A DNA stretch of 34,060 bases from Actinomycetota bacterium (GCA_016781085.1 JADDQZ010000042.1:1-34060), one strand, 5' to 3'. Counted from the stretch's first letter, positions 23,479 through 31,342 are shown. Notes: generated from the letters alone by a model not told the origin. Numbers and translations: made by a program.

Positions 23479-25389
23479 ATGGTCGAGCGCCGGATGTCCG
23501 TCCCGTTCGACATGGCGCCCGAAATCGAGCTGCCTGCGGCGGGCCCGCCGCCGCTCTCGCTCCCAGGTTTGGGCCTCGAGCCGCCGGCCCCCGTGGCGAC
23601 CGCGACGGATCCGGGAGCAGCACTCAAAGAGCTTTACGGCTTCGACGCCTTCCGGCCGGGGCAAGAGGCGGCGGTCCGGGCCGCGCTGGAGGGGCGCGAC
23701 GTCCTCGTAGTCATGCCGACGGGTTCCGGCAAGTCGCTTTGCTACCAGCTCCCCGCGCTCATGCGAGCGGATTTGACCCTGGTCGTCAGCCCGCTGGTGT
23801 CGCTCATGACCGACCAGGTACAGGCGCTCGAGCGGATCGCTCCCGGCCGGGTCGGAGTGATCAACTCCCAGCAAGACGCAGCGGCGAACCGGCAGACCCT
23901 TGAGCGAGCGGTCAGTGGTCATCTGCGGCTGCTCTACGTCGCCCCCGAGCGCTTCTCGTCGCTGCCCTTCCTCAAGCGGATACGCGAAGCCCGCATCGGC
24001 TTGTTCATCGTCGACGAAGCGCATTGCGTCTCGCAGTGGGGCCATGACTTCCGCCCCGACTACTTCCGCCTCGCCGATGCGGCGCGCTGGCTCGGCGCCG
24101 AGTCGATCGTGGCCTCGACGGCGACGGCCACGCCTCAAGTCGCTTCAGACATCGTCGCGCGGCTGGGCTTGCGCGACGCCGCGCACGTCTCGACCGGCTT
24201 TGACCGGCCGAACCTCTCCTTCAGCGTGGTGCCGTGCACCAACAAGGAAAGCGCCCATCGCAACATCACCCAAGTGCTGTCCGATCCCGCGGCACGGCCG
24301 GCGATCGTCTATGCCGGTACCCGGGCCGACTGTGACCGCCTGTCGCAACGCTTGGGCCGCGACCTCGGAGTCCCGGTCGGCAGCTACCACGCAGGCCTTC
24401 CACGCGACCAGCGGGCCGAGGCACAGCGGCGCTTCATGGAAGACGAGACGCCCGTGGTCGTGGCCACCAACGCCTTCGGCATGGGAGTCGACAAGGCAAA
24501 CGTCCGCACGGTTTGCCACGAGACGGTTCCCGGCTCGATCGAGGCCTACTACCAGGAAGCCGGGCGCGCAGGACGCGACGGCGCGCCGGCTCGTTGCCTG
24601 CTGTTCGCGTGCTCGAAGGACAAGGGCCTGCACGTCTTCTTCATTCAGCGCTCGGAAGTCAAGCCCGACCAGCTCGTGAAAGTGGCACGACGGCTGACGC
24701 GCGAAGAGAGCTTCGACGTCGCTCTGCGTGAATTCGGCTCAGATCCAGCTGAGCATGATGCGGTCCGGGCGATTGCCGGCCATCTTGCACGTGCCGGAGT
24801 GATCCGTCCATCGCCCTCGCCGCCGGATCGGTTGATCGGTCGCGTCGTCGGAGCGTGGGACGCGCGGGCGATGAGTCTTTGCCGGGCGGCCGGCGAAGAG
24901 GCCTCGCGCGTCCGCTGGCGCCAGTACCGCGCGGTTTGGAGCTGGGTCGAGGATCGCAAGTGCCGGCGGCGCGGGATCTTGCGCCACTTCGGCGACACAT
25001 CGTCTCCGGCACCGGATAACGCCTGCTGCGACGTCTGCGATCCGCAGTCGGAACCGGTGTTTGCCACCGCCCGGCAGCGCCAATCCGGTCCGCGGAAACC
25101 GCAACTCGCCCATCGCCCCGTAGGCGACGGCGAATCAGAAGCCCTCGACGAGGCGATCTTCGATGTCGTGTCATCCGCCGAGCCACCCGTGGGACGCACA
25201 CGCGCCGTCGAAGTCCTGAGGGGCGGTCGCTCGAAGGTGATAGCTCAGAACTCCTACGACGGACTTCCGCACTACGGCACCTTCGGTCACTTGAGTGGAC
25301 CCGCGGTGCTCGAGCGCGTCGACGCGCTGTTGCAAGCCGGCTCCCTGCGCTCGACGGGCGGGCGCTTCCCCAAGCTGGAGGTGACGTGA
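23479..25389 (+). CDS. recQ: RecQ-family ATP-dependent DNA helicase
   Basis: A 636-residue superfamily 2 3'-5' helicase. After a ~50-residue Pro-rich N-terminal extension come motif 0 (YGFDAFRPGQ), Walker A (MPTGSGKSLCYQLPAL), Walker B (VDEAHCVSQWGHDFRPDY, with the RecQ aromatic-rich loop), ASTATATP, and the second RecA domain ending QEAGRAGRDG. The RecQ zinc-binding element is complete: CRRRGILRHFGD with C-C-D-V-C. The C-terminal ~90 residues (LRGGRSKVIAQ, LPHYGTFGHL, DALLQAGSL, FPKLEVT) form a winged-helix RQC-like end; I see no HRDC domain. ATG 23479 or 23494 may be the start; a TATGGT overlapping the first ATG could be a -10. The stop overlaps the purN GTG (GTGA), so it is built into the purine cluster. 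Confidence 0.93.
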   Translation: MVERRMSVPFDMAPEIELPAAGPPPLSLPGLGLEPPAPVATATDPGAALKELYGFDAFRPGQEAAVRAALEGRDVLVVMPTGSGKSLCYQLPALMRADLTLVVSPLVSLMTDQVQALERIAPGRVGVINSQQDAAANRQTLERAVSGHLRLLYVAPERFSSLPFLKRIREARIGLFIVDEAHCVSQWGHDFRPDYFRLADAARWLGAESIVASTATATPQVASDIVARLGLRDAAHVSTGFDRPNLSFSVVPCTNKESAHRNITQVLSDPAARPAIVYAGTRADCDRLSQRLGRDLGVPVGSYHAGLPRDQRAEAQRRFMEDETPVVVATNAFGMGVDKANVRTVCHETVPGSIEAYYQEAGRAGRDGAPARCLLFACSKDKGLHVFFIQRSEVKPDQLVKVARRLTREESFDVALREFGSDPAEHDAVRAIAGHLARAGVIRPSPSPPDRLIGRVVGAWDARAMSLCRAAGEEASRVRWRQYRAVWSWVEDRKCRRRGILRHFGDTSSPAPDNACCDVCDPQSEPVFATARQRQSGPRKPQLAHRPVGDGESEALDEAIFDVVSSAEPPVGRTRAVEVLRGGRSKVIAQNSYDGLPHYGTFGHLSGPAVLERVDALLQAGSLRSTGGRFPKLEVT

Positions 25390-26000
25390 AAGTCGGGGTG
25401 CTCGCTTCGGGGACGGGCACCAACCTGCAGGCGATCCTTGACCGCGTTCATGGGCGCGAGGGCGTCGACGTCGTGGCGGTAGCTTCGGATCAGCCATCCG
25501 CGAAGGCGCTGAAGCGCGCCCGCTCGGCCGGCGTGCCGACCGCAGTCTTCGCGCAAAACGAATACGCCGCTCGCGCCGACCGCGACCGGGCGATGGCTGA
25601 GTGGCTCGCCGAGCGCGGAGTGGAGCTCGTCGTGCTCGCCGGCTACATGCGGCTGCTGTCACCCGAGTTCCTCGAGCGCTTCCCGCAGCGCGTGATCAAC
25701 GTGCATCCAGCACTACTTCCGGCGTTTCCCGGGCTTGACGCCGTCGATCAAGCGCTCGCATACGGCGTGAAGGTGTTCGGCGCGACGATCCACTTCGTAG
25801 ACGAGGGCGTTGATTCCGGCGCGATCATCTTTCAGCGCGGCGTCGAGCTTGCGGATGCGACCAGCGCGGACGAAGTCATGGCCGCGATTCGCCCGATCGA
25901 GCACGAGTTGCTCTGCCGGGCGATATTGGCAATCTCCCGCGGAGCTGTCAGCGGCGATCCTGACCATCCGAGACGCGTCGTAGTACGAGATCGCGCGTAG
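25386..26000 (+). CDS. purN: GAR transformylase (10-formyl-THF dependent)
   Basis: A 204-residue enzyme transferring a formyl group from 10-formyltetrahydrofolate to GAR. The opening KVGVLASGTGTNLQAILD binds phosphate. The catalytic Asn and His are in RVINVHPALLPAFPGLDA (~residues 104-121) and the catalytic Asp in HFVDEGVDSGAII. Length is normal. The GTG start follows GGAGGTGAC, an excellent ribosome site, inside the end of recQ (4-nt overlap). It is followed by a 76-bp gap to purH. Confidence 0.96.
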   Translation: MKVGVLASGTGTNLQAILDRVHGREGVDVVAVASDQPSAKALKRARSAGVPTAVFAQNEYAARADRDRAMAEWLAERGVELVVLAGYMRLLSPEFLERFPQRVINVHPALLPAFPGLDAVDQALAYGVKVFGATIHFVDEGVDSGAIIFQRGVELADATSADEVMAAIRPIEHELLCRAILAISRGAVSGDPDHPRRVVVRDRA

Positions 26001-26056
26001 GTTGCTCCGGCAACGCCGCTCGCTTGGCCTTGCGGGACCACCGCGATGGAGGAGGG

Positions 26057-26080
26057 ATGAGTAAGGTCCCGCCGACATGA
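26057..26080 (+). CDS. Possible 7-residue leader ORF overlapping the purH start
   Basis: ATG 26057 directly follows GGAGGAGGG (26048-26056) and encodes MSKVPPT. Its TGA (26078-26080) overlaps the purH ATG (26077) as ATGA. purH has no other ribosome site at proper spacing. An alternative reading of the same bases is TAAGGT (26062-26067) as a -10 box 9 nt before purH; both cannot be the main route at once. Confidence 0.35.
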   Translation: MSKVPPT

Positions 26081-27645
26081 CTCGTCCCGGCGACGTTCGC
26101 ATCCGCAGAGCCCTTCTCTCGGTGTCTGACAAGACCGGCATCGTCGAATTCGCTCGCGCGCTTTCCAACCTCGGGATCGAGCTCGTCTCCACCGGTGGAA
26201 CCGCGCGCACACTCGACGCCGCCGGCATCAGAGTGCGTTCGATCGAAGACTTCACGGGCTTCCCAGAGATCATGTCGGGGCGAGTGAAGACCCTTCACCC
26301 AAAGCTTTACGCCGCCCTGCTCGCGCGTCGCGACGACCCGGCGCATGTCTTCACCGCCGAAGAGCACGAGATCGAGTTCGTCGATCTCGTGTGCGTGAAC
26401 CTCTATCCCTTCGAGCGCACCGCGAATCGCCGCGGCGTCTCCGACACCACGGTGATGGAGAACATCGACATCGGCGGCCCGACGATGATCCGCGCGGCGG
26501 CCAAGAACTACGCCTTCGCGGCGGTGGTCGTAAGCCCGGAGAGCTACGACGCCGTGCTGGGCGAGCTCGAGGAAAGCGACGGCAAGCTGTCGTTGGCGAC
26601 CCGCGAGAGCCTTGCCGCCGAGGCCTTCGCCACGACCGCTCGCTACGACACTTCGATCGCGCGCTGGTTCGGCGAGAAGTTCGAGGATTTCCCGCCGCTG
26701 CTGATGCAGGCGTACGAGAAGGTCACCGACCTCTCCTACGGCGAGAATCCGCACCAGCGCGGCGCCTACTACTCACAAGTCGGCGCCCGCATGCACGTGT
26801 TGTCGATGGTTCGCCAGCACAGCGGCAAGGAGTTGTCGTTCAACAACGTCCTGGACTTGAACGCGGGGCGGCTGCTGTGCCGGGAATTCGAGGTTCCCGC
26901 TTGCGCGATCATCAAGCACAACAACCCCTGCGGGACAGCGGTCGGAGGAACGGTCGTCGAGGCCTACCGGCGCGCCTTCGCGTCTGACCCGATGAGCGCC
27001 TTTGGGGGAATCGTGTGCGTCAACCGGACGGTCGACGCGAATCTCGCGACCGAGCTCAACAAGCAGTTCTGCGAGCTGATCCTGGCGCCGGGCTACACCG
27101 AGGAAGCGCTCGAGATCCTCTCTACGAAAGAAAACCTCCGCGTGCTCGAAGACAACGAGCGGCGGCACATGGACATCGCCGAACGCGACTTCAAGCGCGT
27201 CATAGGCGGCGTGCTCGTCCAGGATCGCGACATCGATCTCGAGGACCGCACCGAGATGGAAATCGTCACCGAGCGCAAGCCGACCGAGCGAGAGTGGGGT
27301 GAGATGCTCTTTGGCTGGAAGGTGTGCAAGCACGTCCGGTCGAATGCGATCGTGGTTTCCAACGACCTGGCGACGATCGGCCTCGGTGCGGGACAGATGA
27401 GTCGGGTGGACTCCGTGCGCATAGCCCTCGAAAAGGCGCTTTCGACCGACGCTGATCTGCGCGGCGCCGCACTTGCGTCAGACGCCTACTTCCCTTTTCC
27501 CGATGGCCCGCAGCTAGCGATCGACGCCGGTGTCACATCGATCATCCAGCCCGGTGGCTCGATGCGCGACCCCCAGGTAGTGGAAGCGGCGGACGCAGCC
27601 GGGATTTCGATGGTCTTCACGCACCGCCGGCACTTCAAGCACTGA
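26077..27645 (+). CDS. purH: Bifunctional AICAR transformylase/IMP cyclohydrolase
   Basis: A 522-residue enzyme for the last two purine steps, AICAR to FAICAR to IMP. The N-terminal IMP cyclohydrolase domain (~residues 1-190) has RRALLSVSDKTGIVEFARAL, the STGGTARTL loop and GRVKTLHPKLYAALL. NIDIGGPTMIRAAAKN is a further signature. The C-terminal transformylase has DLSYGENPHQRGAYY and the catalytic Lys-His in AIIKHNNPCGTAVG, ending with IIQPGGSMRDPQV and MVFTHRRHFKH. Complete and of normal length. It is the last purine gene in the window. Confidence 0.98.
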   Translation: MTRPGDVRIRRALLSVSDKTGIVEFARALSNLGIELVSTGGTARTLDAAGIRVRSIEDFTGFPEIMSGRVKTLHPKLYAALLARRDDPAHVFTAEEHEIEFVDLVCVNLYPFERTANRRGVSDTTVMENIDIGGPTMIRAAAKNYAFAAVVVSPESYDAVLGELEESDGKLSLATRESLAAEAFATTARYDTSIARWFGEKFEDFPPLLMQAYEKVTDLSYGENPHQRGAYYSQVGARMHVLSMVRQHSGKELSFNNVLDLNAGRLLCREFEVPACAIIKHNNPCGTAVGGTVVEAYRRAFASDPMSAFGGIVCVNRTVDANLATELNKQFCELILAPGYTEEALEILSTKENLRVLEDNERRHMDIAERDFKRVIGGVLVQDRDIDLEDRTEMEIVTERKPTEREWGEMLFGWKVCKHVRSNAIVVSNDLATIGLGAGQMSRVDSVRIALEKALSTDADLRGAALASDAYFPFPDGPQLAIDAGVTSIIQPGGSMRDPQVVEAADAAGISMVFTHRRHFKH

Positions 27646-27678
27646 CACCGCGAAGCGCGGCGGCGGGGGACGGCGCTT

Positions 27679-27972
27679 TCAGATTGAGACCCGCAAGTGC
27701 TCTCGCAACTCGGTACGCGACGGCGAGCGGCCAAGACGCTGCTCGAGCTCGCGTCCCGCAACCCACACGTAAGCAAAGGTCTTCATCGCCATCGCGGCGG
27801 CGATGCGAAACGCGACGAACCTGAGAACCATTCGCCAATCCGCTGACCGGGCACGTCGCAGCCGGCGCCGGAGCAACCGAGGAAACGCCGTCGTGAGCAC
27901 CACGAAGAACAGCGCACCGCCGGCATACTCCCGGCGTCTGTCCGAGCTTTTGCGTCCTGACTTCGTGCTCAC
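27679..27972 (-). CDS. Small basic protein, unknown
   Basis: A 97-residue, strongly basic protein I do not recognise. It has a hydrophobic stretch (YAGGALFFVVLTTAFPRLL, residues ~16-34) and a second (VLRFVAFRIAAAMAMKTFAYVWVAG, ~49-73), so it may be a two-span membrane protein. The last 20 residues, ELEQRLGRSPSRTELREHL, look like a small helix-turn-helix-like segment of the kind that ends sigma-factor region 3, but this is only a resemblance. The GTG at 27972 is supported by TACGCT 7 nt upstream on the minus strand. It converges on purH and diverges from the Fpg/Nei gene. Confidence 0.6.
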   Translation of the reverse strand: MSTKSGRKSSDRRREYAGGALFFVVLTTAFPRLLRRRLRRARSADWRMVLRFVAFRIAAAMAMKTFAYVWVAGRELEQRLGRSPSRTELREHLRVSI

Positions 27973-27979
27973 GGGAGCG

Positions 27980-28045
27980 AGCGTAACGACGTTGCGCTCT
28001 GCCGGGTGCAGGTCGTCGCTTCGATGCGGAACCGCCGCCTAGGCT
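27980..28045. promoter_or_regulatory. Divergent -10-like boxes for the small basic protein and the Fpg/Nei gene
   Basis: In an 80-bp divergent gap, the minus strand carries TACGCT (27985-27980) exactly 7 nt before the GTG at 27972. The plus strand carries TAGGCT (28040-28045) exactly 7 nt before the ATG at 28053. Both fit leaderless transcripts. Neither has an obvious -35. Confidence 0.5.
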
Positions 28046-28052
28046 GCTTCGC

Positions 28053-28811
28053 ATGCCGGAGCTTCCGGAAGCCGAGCGCGCACGCCAGATCCTGGAATCG
28101 GTCCTCGGACGACGCGTGACTGCCGTGGACGACGCCGACGACTACGTCTGTCGGCCGCACCAGCGCGGCGAGATCCGCTCGGCTCTATTAGGTCATGAAT
28201 TCGTGCGAGCCGGACGGCGCGGCAAGTTCCTGTGGCTGGACACGGCTGACGGACCGACGCTCGGACTCCATCTGGGCATGGCGGGGCGCATCGCTCTCGA
28301 CAGCGACGCCGAACGTCCTCACTGGGACCGCTTCGCGATCGATTTCGCAGACGGCACCCGATTCGCCTTGCGCGACAAGCGCCGGTTGGGACGCGCGGTC
28401 CTCAATCCCGACATCTCGCACGTCGGCCCGGATGCGGCCGACATCACGCGCGCCGACTTTCGCGAGCGGGTCGGTCGCGGCGCCGCGCCGGTCAAGGCGC
28501 GGCTGTTGGACCAGAAGGCGCTCGCCGGAGTCGGCAATCTACTTGCCGACGAGGCGCTCTGGCGCGCGCGCGTCGCGCCCGCGCGCGCCACCGGAGAGTT
28601 GAGCGAGCAGGAGCTCGACCGGCTCCGCCGGGAGCTGCGGGCAGCGATGCGGGACGCGATCCGCGACGGTGGAGTGCACACCGGGCTGTTGATTGTCGAC
28701 CGCGGCCGGGGGCAACGCTGCCCGCGCTGCAGCGCGGCGCTCGAACGGGAGCGCATTGGCGGTCGCACGACCTTCTGGTGCCCGCGCTGCCAGCCTGAAG
28801 CACCCGTCTGA
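28053..28811 (+). CDS. Fpg/Nei-family DNA glycosylase-AP lyase
   Basis: A 252-residue base-excision repair glycosylase for oxidised bases. The start PELPEAERARQ gives the N-terminal catalytic Pro and Glu once Met is removed. The beta-hairpin Lys is in RRGKFLWLD (~residue 57). The helix-two-turn-helix is in LLDQKALAGVGNLLADEALW. The C-terminal zinc finger has four Cys (CPRC and WCPRCQ, residues ~228-249). The intercalation loop usually reads DPRRFG in Fpg; here it is DKRRLG, so the stacking Phe is Leu. This points to one of the Fpg/Nei paralogues of Actinobacteria rather than classical MutM; lesion preference cannot be read. The ATG is preceded by TAGGCT at 7 nt and has no ribosome site. Confidence 0.9.
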   Translation: MPELPEAERARQILESVLGRRVTAVDDADDYVCRPHQRGEIRSALLGHEFVRAGRRGKFLWLDTADGPTLGLHLGMAGRIALDSDAERPHWDRFAIDFADGTRFALRDKRRLGRAVLNPDISHVGPDAADITRADFRERVGRGAAPVKARLLDQKALAGVGNLLADEALWRARVAPARATGELSEQELDRLRRELRAAMRDAIRDGGVHTGLLIVDRGRGQRCPRCSAALERERIGGRTTFWCPRCQPEAPV

Positions 28812-28857
28812 CCACGCGCCCGGCTCAGGGACCCAGGCGTCCGCGGCGCTCATGCGG

Positions 28858-28863
28858 TATACG
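28858..28863 (+). promoter_or_regulatory. -10-like box before the E2 gene
   Basis: TATACG lies exactly 7 nt before the ATG at 28871. No -35 is clear. It fits the leaderless pattern of this window. Confidence 0.4.
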
Positions 28864-28870
28864 TCTTCCC

Positions 28871-30484
28871 ATGGCCGACGTCGCAATGCCTCGCCTCTCC
28901 GACTCGATGGAAGAGGGCACGATCATCAAGTGGTTGAAGGCAGATGGGGACGAGATCAAGCGCGGTGACGAGCTCGTCGAGATCGAGACCGACAAGGCCA
29001 ACATGACTTACGAGGCCGACACGGACGGCGTCCTTTCGATCGTCGCCCAGGAAGGCGACACGCTGCCCGTCGGCGACCCGATCGCGAGCATCGGCGCCGC
29101 GGGCGACGGCGACGACCAGGGGCAGGCGACTCCGGACACCGCTTCGGTGGCCGACGCGGCCGACGAAGGCGACAGCGTCCAGCCTGAGCCGATCGCCATG
29201 CCGGTCGCCGGCGCTGGGGCGGCCACGACCACGGCGGCTTCCGGCGGCGCCAACGGCTCACCGTCGGCGCCCGCGGCGCCGCCTTCGGTGGCCGCGCCTT
29301 CCGGGACCGCCGGCCCCTACGGCGCTCCCGTCGCCGCCAACGGCGCTCCTGCTGCCCCTGCTCCTGAGTCGCCTGCTGCCCCCGCCGGCCCCGCCAACGG
29401 CGACGGCGGCACGCCGGCGACCACCACCCCGGCGCCGGCCGGGGGTGCGTCCGGGCAGGGCGACGGCCGAGTCAAGGCTTCCCCGATCGCCCGTCGCATG
29501 GCGCGGGACATCGGCATCGAGCTTGGCGTCGTGACCGGTACCGGTCCCGGCGGACGCATCGTCAAGGCTGACATCCAGGCCGCCGAACAGCAGGGTCTCG
29601 TGGGTGTCAGCGCGCCCGCCACTCCTCAGCCCACAGCGGCTTCCGCCGCCCCGAGCACTCCCGCGCAGCCGGCGGCTCCGGTCGAGACTCCCGCCGTGGA
29701 GCCCCACTTCGCCGACGCCGCCCCCCCGACGCAGCAGCCCGTCGGCATCCCACCCGCTCCGGCAATGGCCGAAGTACCCGAGGGCGGCACCGCCAAGGGC
29801 ACCAGCACCCGCCAGGGTTTGAGCCGCATGCAGCAGACCGTGGCCCGGCGCATGGCAGAGTCCAAGGCGACGGCGCCCGACTTCCAGCTCACGGTCGAAG
29901 TCGACATGCAGAAGATCGTGAAGCTGAGCGACAAGCTCCGCAAGGACGCTGGCGACCAGCCGATTCCGTCGTTCAACGACTTCGTGATCAAAGCCGCGGC
30001 GCTTGCTTTGCGCGACTTCCCGCGCGTCAACGGTTCTTACCGGGACGGTGAATTCGAGCTCTACTCCCGCGTGAACGTCGGCATCGCCGTGGCGGGTGAA
30101 GATACCTTGCTCGTTCCGACGATCTTCGACGCCGACCGCAAGACGCTCGGCGCAATCTCTCAAGACGCACGAGCGCTCGCCAAGCGGGCCAGGGCTGGCG
30201 CGCTCACGCCCCCGGAGCTCTCGGGCGGGACCTTCTCGATCTCGAACTTGGGCATGTACGGGATCAAGCGCTTCAACGCGGTCGTCAATCCGCCACAGGC
30301 CGCGATTCTCGCCGTCGGAGCGATCGAGCCCCGCACGGTCGTTCGCAACGGCAAGGTGAAGATCCGTTCGATGATGGATCTGACGATTTCCTGCGACCAC
30401 CGGATCCTCAACGGAGCCGACGGCGCGGAGTTCCTCGTGCGGGTCCGCGAGCGCCTCGAACAGCCGCTCACGCTGCTGCTCTAG
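28871..30484 (+). CDS. Dihydrolipoamide acyltransferase (E2) of a 2-oxoacid dehydrogenase complex
   Basis: A 537-residue E2 core protein. The N-terminal lipoyl domain (residues ~1-78) starts ADVAMPRLSDSMEEGTIIKWL and has the lipoylated Lys in EIETDKANM. A long Ala/Pro/Gly linker (~80-190) leads to the peripheral subunit-binding domain (KASPIARRMARDIGIELGVVTGTGPGGRIVKADI, ~198-235, here split by its usual loop). A second Pro/Ala linker precedes the catalytic domain (~310-537) with LSRMQQTVARRMAESK and, at the end, SCDHRILNGADGAEFL. The catalytic His is present, but the usual Asp of HxxxDG is Asn. Whether it serves pyruvate, 2-oxoglutarate or branched-chain oxoacids cannot be told, and no E1 or E3 is in the window. 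lipB-lipA lie 0.9 kb downstream and would lipoylate it. Confidence 0.92.
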   Translation: MADVAMPRLSDSMEEGTIIKWLKADGDEIKRGDELVEIETDKANMTYEADTDGVLSIVAQEGDTLPVGDPIASIGAAGDGDDQGQATPDTASVADAADEGDSVQPEPIAMPVAGAGAATTTAASGGANGSPSAPAAPPSVAAPSGTAGPYGAPVAANGAPAAPAPESPAAPAGPANGDGGTPATTTPAPAGGASGQGDGRVKASPIARRMARDIGIELGVVTGTGPGGRIVKADIQAAEQQGLVGVSAPATPQPTAASAAPSTPAQPAAPVETPAVEPHFADAAPPTQQPVGIPPAPAMAEVPEGGTAKGTSTRQGLSRMQQTVARRMAESKATAPDFQLTVEVDMQKIVKLSDKLRKDAGDQPIPSFNDFVIKAAALALRDFPRVNGSYRDGEFELYSRVNVGIAVAGEDTLLVPTIFDADRKTLGAISQDARALAKRARAGALTPPELSGGTFSISNLGMYGIKRFNAVVNPPQAAILAVGAIEPRTVVRNGKVKIRSMMDLTISCDHRILNGADGAEFLVRVRERLEQPLTLLL

Positions 30485-30659
30485 CGACACGGCAAGGCAA
30501 CAGCGCGGCGGTCACCACCCGCCCGTGGGCGTGCGGATGCGGGGCCCGCTGCCGTAGGTCGGCACCGGTAGCTGAGCGTCGTCCCGTAGGACGTCGGCAC
30601 CCGCGGAGGTGTGACGATCGCAAGGCGTAATCGACATCACATCGTCGGCGAACGCGCCG

Positions 30660-31274
30660 TCAGCGAAAGCCACCGACCGTTCGGTAGACCGAGTTGGGCG
30701 AGCGGTCGGAATCGACCCGAATTCCTGCGGGGTGCTGGTCGGTTTCGACGAACAAGCACAGCCAGCGCTTAGGGTCAGGCCCGGGAACACAGGTCCGATA
30801 CATCTCCGGCTCGAGTGAAAGCGAGTCGACGTGCCGAAGCCCCGGCCGGTATTCCGGCGCTTGCGAGACGACGTAGTCGTGTACTGCCGCGAGCTGCGCG
30901 AGCTGGTCCTCCTGGCGCTCGGCCACCGCGGGACGGTGGAGGATCCCGGCGACGAGGATCGCCAAAGCACCTACGAGGATCAGCGCTGTACCGGCGTAGT
31001 TGTCAGCGATACCCCGCGGCAGGTCGCGGCGACGGCGACGTAGCATCCGCCCCGCCAGCGGCGCACAGATGGCAGCTAATGCGAGGTTGAGGAAACCGGC
31101 GAGCAGGAAGCCGGCGACGAGATCGCGCGGACCTTCGTCGTAGGGCGGCAAGCGCGTCAACAGCAGAGCTTCGATCGCCGTGATGGCGACGAAAGTCGGC
31201 CACAACCAGGCACCGCGCATTCGCCAGCGAATCCGCGACGGCCACAACCGCTCGTGCTCAGCACGGGCCCCCAT
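30660..31274 (-). CDS. Membrane protein of unknown function, probable 3' frameshift
   Basis: A 204-residue protein as read. Three membrane spans are visible: LWPTFVAITAIEALLLTRL, LVAGFLLAGFLNLALAAICAPLA and YAGTALILVGALAILVAGIL, followed by a soluble tail with YRPGLRHVDSLSLEPEMYRTC. The start at ATG 31274 is supported by TACGCT 8 nt upstream on the minus strand and by the divergent lipB promoter. At 30660 the frame ends abruptly (GGFR, stop). Shifting by +1 there opens 49 more codons to 30512 with high third-position GC (DGAFADDVMSITPCDRHTS and on), ending 28 bp from the convergent E2 gene. The full gene would then be 30512-31274, about 254 residues. The family is unknown to me. Confidence 0.65.
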   Translation of the reverse strand: MGARAEHERLWPSRIRWRMRGAWLWPTFVAITAIEALLLTRLPPYDEGPRDLVAGFLLAGFLNLALAAICAPLAGRMLRRRRRDLPRGIADNYAGTALILVGALAILVAGILHRPAVAERQEDQLAQLAAVHDYVVSQAPEYRPGLRHVDSLSLEPEMYRTCVPGPDPKRWLCLFVETDQHPAGIRVDSDRSPNSVYRTVGGFR

Positions 31275-31282
31275 TGCCTGCA

Positions 31283-31288
31283 AGCGTA
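31283..31288 (-). promoter_or_regulatory. -10-like box of the membrane-protein gene
   Basis: TACGCT on the minus strand, 8 nt before the ATG at 31274. It is half of a divergent promoter region shared with lipB. Confidence 0.45.
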
Positions 31289-31342
31289 GGACCTGCTTCG
31301 GTTTGCGGCCAGTCTTCGGCAGCCCACCCTCGAATCCACCGG

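Noticed and set aside
27646-27680. A CCGCG-AAG-CGCGG hairpin after purH
   Set aside because: Only a 5-bp stem with no T run. It is too weak to call a terminator, though the genes are convergent there.
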